11,726 nucleotides of DNA from Euperipatoides rowelli (taxonomy: Eukaryota > Onychophora > Udeonychophora > Euonychophora > Peripatopsidae): NCBI GenBank assembly GCA_003024985.2, contig PXIH01S0008202.1; one strand, given 5' to 3'. This document shows positions 8,387-11,726 of the stretch, in pieces. The position numbers and the translations under genes were made by a program. Every line of letters starts with the position of its first letter. Within the stretch, counting starts at the first letter, position 1. The notes under the pieces are model-generated. The model ran no database searches. It saw only the letters and a program-made list of their open reading frames with translations, and was not told the DNA's origin.

Positions 8387-8531
8387 CTCATCATGTAATA
8401 ATTCTAAAACAAAAGTAGCAATGGTTGAAGTCATTCCAATAAAGAGATTTATGGAGGATAGAGCAACAAAAGCAGAACTTGGAACATCAAAAATAAAACT
8501 AGCAGGATACATCATTGGTATACTTGCCCAA
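8387..8531 (-). CDS. ABCA: ABCA transporter exon: central TMD2 helices
   Basis: The exon reads [20 protein letters not shown] then [20 protein letters not shown] and VLELLHDE. The P-MYP-SF-F-VPS-A-V-L-SIN-FIG-x-x-S-ATFVLEL pattern matches ABCA transmembrane domain 2. It holds a helix-rich membrane segment of two passes. Its first base completes the Gly codon left by the upstream exon. The length is 145 nt: 1 base plus 48 codons. The acceptor is the pyrimidine-rich ACTTTTTCCAG ending at 8532, and the donor is GAG|GTGGGT. The same reading frame stays open for 83 nt upstream of the acceptor and encodes a hydrophobic stretch. That part has no family similarity and is intronic. Assignment is very secure. 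Confidence 0.95.
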
Positions 8532-9751
8532 CTGGAAAAAGTAAAATACAGTATAAGGAGAAAAATTATTGCTATTACTAATATGAGAGAAATGAGATAT
8601 TGAAGGTTATGCAAATATGTATATTGGTAAATTGAATTTCTACTTAATTTGAATCTAAATTAGTCCAATTGATTTTGTTTGATATACTGTATTTGTAACC
8701 ACAAATCTTTAAAAGAAATATTAAAAGGTAGAAGTTGATATTAAATGATTCTGAAGTCATTTATGAGTGATAGATATTTTTTTTTCTAAAATCAAAATTT
8801 AAAACTTTTAAATCAAATCAAACTATCTTAAATATAATCAGTCAAGGTAGAAATACAGGTATAGTAATTGCCTTTGTATGCATTTAATTACACGTTTTTG
8901 AAATAACATGATTTACAGTAAGAATTACTACCGTGGAATGCCGATCAAGAAGTGAGTATTCTCTCTCATCATTCATTTGGTAGGGGGGGGGGGTTATTCA
9001 GCACCATGCTCAGATGCTATTGGTAGACTATAATCAGAATTCTTTAAAACGATGTTTTACAAAATGATCCTCTTATTTAGGCCAGCCTCACAAAACTTTA
9101 TGGGAAATTATCTTGAAATGACATTATAACTGATACACAACTAAAATATGACATCATACATTTAAACATCAAGAAAGGTGGCTGGATGTGCACCATTTAA
9201 GTGCGCTTCTAAGTGGGGGAGTAGTGGCTATACTTCTCATTTCGATAATCAGAAAGATCACTTTATGGTAAATATCCCCAACAGCAAATAAATAAATAAC
9301 GGTAGTAAAAATAGATTGTGTCTTTAGATTTATCTACAAAACATAAAACACACATAAAAATTATATAACAGCAGAATATCAGAAGCCAAGGTGGCAATAT
9401 AATTTTGACCGGGCGCTATTATTTGGAAACCCTCTCCTGAACCTTAGATGAGGTAAAAACTAAATGGGTGCAGCTTTAGACTGATCAAAATATTTGTATG
9501 GTGATGGGACTCATTGGAAATGGCACACTTTACCCAATTCTTATTTGGTGCAGCACACTTAGATGACATTCTACTTTTTCAATTACACGGTTAACAGTTT
9601 GAAACAACATGGTTCACAAAATATATTGTACATATACTATATCTGTCTACAGTATATATATATATATACACACAAAGACAAAACAAAACTTTTAATATAT
9701 TCAGGTATAATAAAATGAACTACTGTAAATACACTAAAATAATTTACTTGC
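8532..9751 (-). other. ABCA intron (1220 bp), probable GC-AG type
   Basis: Family homology runs LLLLYG | WASIPMMYP across this junction. The only donor that preserves both phase and sequence is GG|GCAAGT at 9752/9751, a GC donor with an otherwise excellent consensus, paired with CCAG at 8532. The GT three codons later (CAA|GTAAAT) would be phase 0 and mismatch the phase 2 acceptor. The intron is A+T-rich. It contains a G run at 8985-8994, a TA/CA microsatellite at 9653-9674 and a degenerate repeat pair (8886-8917 and 9581-9618). No gene was seen. Confidence 0.8.
9653..9674. repeat. TA/CA microsatellite
   Basis: Eight TA units are followed by three CA units inside the GC-AG intron. It is an ordinary simple repeat, likely polymorphic in length. 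Confidence 0.85.
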
Positions 9752-9867
9752 CCATATAATAGGAGAAGGCTTATGAGAACTGGAGCATTTTGTGAAGAGA
9801 CATAGGCTTGTTCATTAAAGGCGAGAAAAATGAAGACACAGAGTATAACAGGAATTATATAATTACA
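9752..9867 (-). CDS. ABCA: ABCA transporter exon: TMD2 helices, 5'-most visible exon
   Basis: The exon reads CNYIIPVILCVFIFLAFNEQ then AYVSSQNAPVLISLLLLY, ending with two bases of a Gly codon. ABCA1-type proteins have CNY-x-x-P at this point in domain 2, a hydrophobic pass, then YVSS-N-PVL and LLLLYGW, so both sequence and spacing match. It holds one full membrane helix (IIPVILCVFIFLAF) and the start of another. The acceptor is TTATTTTTTAG ending at 9868, and entry is in phase 0. The length is 116 nt: 38 codons plus 2 nt. The donor appears to be the rare GC type. Earlier exons, including NBD1 and the large extracellular domains, lie beyond the right edge of the window. Confidence 0.93.
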
Positions 9868-10965
9868 CTAAAAAATAAAAATAAATTCTTTAAGGTGAAT
9901 GTAAAAAAAAGTAATTTTTGTATTATAAACCATTTTTCATTTAACTAAAATATGATGTAAAAATGTGAAATAATTAAATAAAGATTCATTACGCTAATGC
10001 AAAGAGGCTAACTCTAGATTCAAGAAACTATGTCATATGTTTAGATTGTAATTTCTACAACATATAAAAAATAAAATAAAAAATAATTCCAATCAATATT
10101 TTACTACCATAATACCCATTTTTTAACACTATGACCTGGACATGTTCCTCCAGGTATTTCTGTCGTGTGTCAGCTTAATCATGAATAAGAGAAACTGACT
10201 GAATTAGATAATAAATTACTTATTCATCTACTCATGCTTCTACAATACTTCCATGCTTCACTAAATTTTGAGTGTGCAAAATCCGGGCATGAAGTAGATG
10301 ATCAAAGTCATTCTCTCTTGCTCATTTTAAGATAAATTCTCTTCCAGAGTTCTTGAAAGTAAACTAAGTGCAAAGATAGATAGGAAGCAATTTTTACGAC
10401 ATTTGCTTTAGACTTTGAAATTGTTTTCACTTCTAGCTCTAACAAGATTTTACAAAACACACTATTAAATTAAAGTATTTTAGAGACACAAGATGATTCC
10501 TTAATTTATCGCAATAAAAATTTATAATTTCGCCCACACCAAATTCCAGAATAAATGGATTAATAAAATTTATATCATAATAACGAGGAGATAATCCAAT
10601 CCTTCGGATCTGAGAAGTTTGTCTTCCCATAATATATGATGATCTATCACTCAAACATTGGCAATACAATTGCACTTTATCTAAAATGTTACTGTAAAGT
10701 GTAAAGCATCAGCACATTATCAATCTCTATTCTGAATTTTTTAATTACAATGATAAAATGAGGAGAACCTCAATATAAAAATCCATTATGAGAATCATGA
10801 AAATTCCTATGCTTTTTAGTCTTTTTCTTGAGTGTTCTTTAAAATGGAGTAAACATTTTCTGCTTTTCAGTGAATATAAGAATGTTATGAAGCATGTTAG
10901 AAATTATGCACTGTTTAATTAACAATAGTTTAATTAATATTTTGTTTTGTATTATTACCTATAAA

Positions 10966-11101
10966 GGGCAGTACTATACAGAACTTTTTTAATTATGAAT
11001 TAACTCCTGACTCAGTTTATGTTATCAAGTCATTATATAATAACCATAGATCTATATTTATCATATGATGACTTGATTACATAATATGTATAGTGCTGCT
11101 C
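10966..11101. mobile_element. Large imperfect palindrome, MITE-like
   Basis: Two nested arm pairs face each other. The outer pair is GGGCAGTACTATACA (10966-10980) with TGTATAGTGCTGCTC (11087-11101), 13 of 15 paired. The inner pair is GTTATCAAGTCATTAT (11021-11036) with ATGATGACTTGATTAC (11065-11080), 14 of 16 paired. The left arm has about 34 extra bases between the inner and outer parts, so the original structure was probably one long hairpin with a later insertion. The CAGT(A/G)CTATACA terminus recalls hAT-type ends, but no 8-bp duplication is visible beside it. It is most likely a small nonautonomous fold-back transposon. Confidence 0.55.
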
Positions 11102-11117
11102 ATGTTTACACTTTTAT

Positions 11118-11138
11118 AATTCTCTATAAGAGAGAATT
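11118..11138. repeat. Small hairpin AATTCTCT / AGAGAATT
   Basis: An 8-bp perfect stem with a 5-base loop lies 16 bp beyond the large palindrome. It is A+T-rich, has no T run positioned like a terminator, and no function is evident in an intron. Confidence 0.4.
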
Positions 11139-11689
11139 CTATATTTATTAACGTTCTGTTCCAATTAAATCTATTTTTCTCAAGCTAAAATCTAAGCTTG
11201 TTTATTTGATTAAAACAAGTGTCTTTTAAACTTATAATCACGGGCGATTGTGATTTTTCTTAGATTGTGCTTCATTGAAAGAGAGTTAATAAGTTTTATT
11301 TCTAGGTGCTATTTGATTTAAAATGCCAATGTGATTGTGAAAATTGAATAAAAGCATGACATTTTTTTTTTACATTTTTAAACAATGTTTAGTCTTTTTG
11401 ACCCCAAAATTTTATATCGATAAAAAAATAATGTTTTTAATCATACTTGGAGCATATTTATCATCTAAAATGTCATAGATTCATACCTAATCATTTATGT
11501 ATATTTTATAACAAAAAAAATATCACAGTCCAAAGAGTGATAAAAGTTTTAAAGTCCAAATGTGAGAGAAAATCTTTCCATCAATTTGTGGATTAGACAA
11601 ATGATTGAGTTGCTTCTTTAATGTCCTTTCATTCACATTACAAAAGCTTCTCTTACGACATGGAAGTGGTAAGTCAGTGATTTACTGTT

Positions 11690-11726
11690 TTAACCTCTTT
11701 AACGGCTATGCCGTATATATACGAAA
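11690..11726 (+). mobile_element. Candidate piggyBac-like terminus at a TTAA site (truncated by window)
   Basis: TTAA at 11690-11693 is followed directly by CCTCTTTAACGG and then two nested palindromes, ACGGCTATGCCGT (11702-11714) and CGTATATATACG (11712-11723). piggyBac-family transposons insert at TTAA and have ends starting with C residues, and palindromic CCGTATATATACGG-like stretches occur in some of them. The element would extend to the right, outside the window, so neither the transposase nor the other end can be checked. This rests on a short motif only. Confidence 0.4.

Larger units (their letters stand above)
9868..11726 (-). other. Incomplete upstream ABCA intron
   Basis: This is the intron before the 5'-most visible exon, running off the window edge, so it is at least 1859 bp long. 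I searched the minus strand for the expected preceding coding piece (ABCA motifs such as ...GVSP-x-x-YW-x-x-x-F-WD) and did not find it. The contents are A+T-rich sequence, the palindrome at 10966-11101, a small hairpin at 11118-11138, short coding-like scraps near 10104-10173 and the TTAA-linked terminus at the right edge. Confidence 0.75.

Noticed and set aside
8421-8603. Plus-strand open frame of 60 codons starting [20 protein letters not shown]
   Set aside because: It is the antisense shadow of the ABCA exon at 8387-8531, which has strong family homology and matching splice phases.
8532-8614. Upstream hydrophobic extension of the frame of the 8387-8531 exon, with an ATG
   Set aside because: The exon is entered through a good acceptor (TTTTTCCAG) at 8532, and the preceding exon joins there in phase and homology. 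The extension is A+T-rich intron that happens to encode hydrophobic residues.
10439-10675. Minus-strand frame of 78 codons containing SDRSSYIMGRQTSQIRRIGL
   Set aside because: No family is recognisable, it does not match the expected preceding ABCA exon, and frames of this length occur by chance. I could not support it as a gene.
11523-11683. Minus-strand open frame of about 52 codons with PCRKRSFCNVNERTL
   Set aside because: It has no start codon, no recognised family and no splice pairing with the ABCA exons. I considered it as part of a transposase zinc ribbon, but the Cys spacing does not fit.
1-11726. Bacterial-type systems, CRISPR arrays, operons
   Set aside because: All supported coding sequence is spliced and animal-like, and no regularly spaced repeat-spacer structure exists. 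The tandem repeats present have only two or three copies.

Overview
This is A+T-rich eukaryotic DNA with long homopolymer runs, GT-AG introns of 0.2 to 4.5 kb and decayed transposable elements. It looks like an invertebrate animal genome, but I cannot name the lineage. The only active gene I can support is an internal part of one ABC transporter of subfamily A (ABCA, closest to the ABCA1/ABCA4/ABCA7 type) on the minus strand. Its promoter, start codon, stop codon and poly(A) site all lie outside the window.

In gene order, running from high to low coordinates, I find six consecutive exons: 9867-9752, 8531-8387, 8193-8070, 5974-5845, 4970-4850 and 390-221. Their phases join exactly (806 nt, 268 codons plus 2 nt). 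Together they encode the second half of transmembrane domain 2, the linker with the E-D-x-D-V...E-R-Q-R motif, and the start of nucleotide-binding domain 2 with its A-loop and Walker A ([10 protein letters not shown]). Four of the five complete introns are GT-AG. The intron between 9752 and 8531 is best explained as GC-AG, and a 10-bp direct repeat sits at its two ends.

The introns hold the rest of the content. Intron 391-4849 carries a composite, internally repeated element (about 1240-2170) and the decayed 3' part of a non-LTR retrotransposon reverse-transcriptase ORF (about 3711-4400, minus strand). It also has a C-rich tract containing one undetermined base. Intron 5975-8069 carries a 17-bp inverted-repeat pair enclosing about 240 bp, followed by a 56-bp-period duplication. 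The stretch upstream of the first visible exon (9868-11726) carries a large imperfect palindrome (10966-11101). At the window edge it has what looks like one terminus of a piggyBac-like element at a TTAA.

I found no CRISPR array, rRNA, intact tRNA, operon or bacterial-type defence system. Nothing here amounts to a new biological system. The most interesting items are the GC-AG intron with repeats at its boundaries, the composite repeat, the palindrome and the truncated piggyBac-like end.
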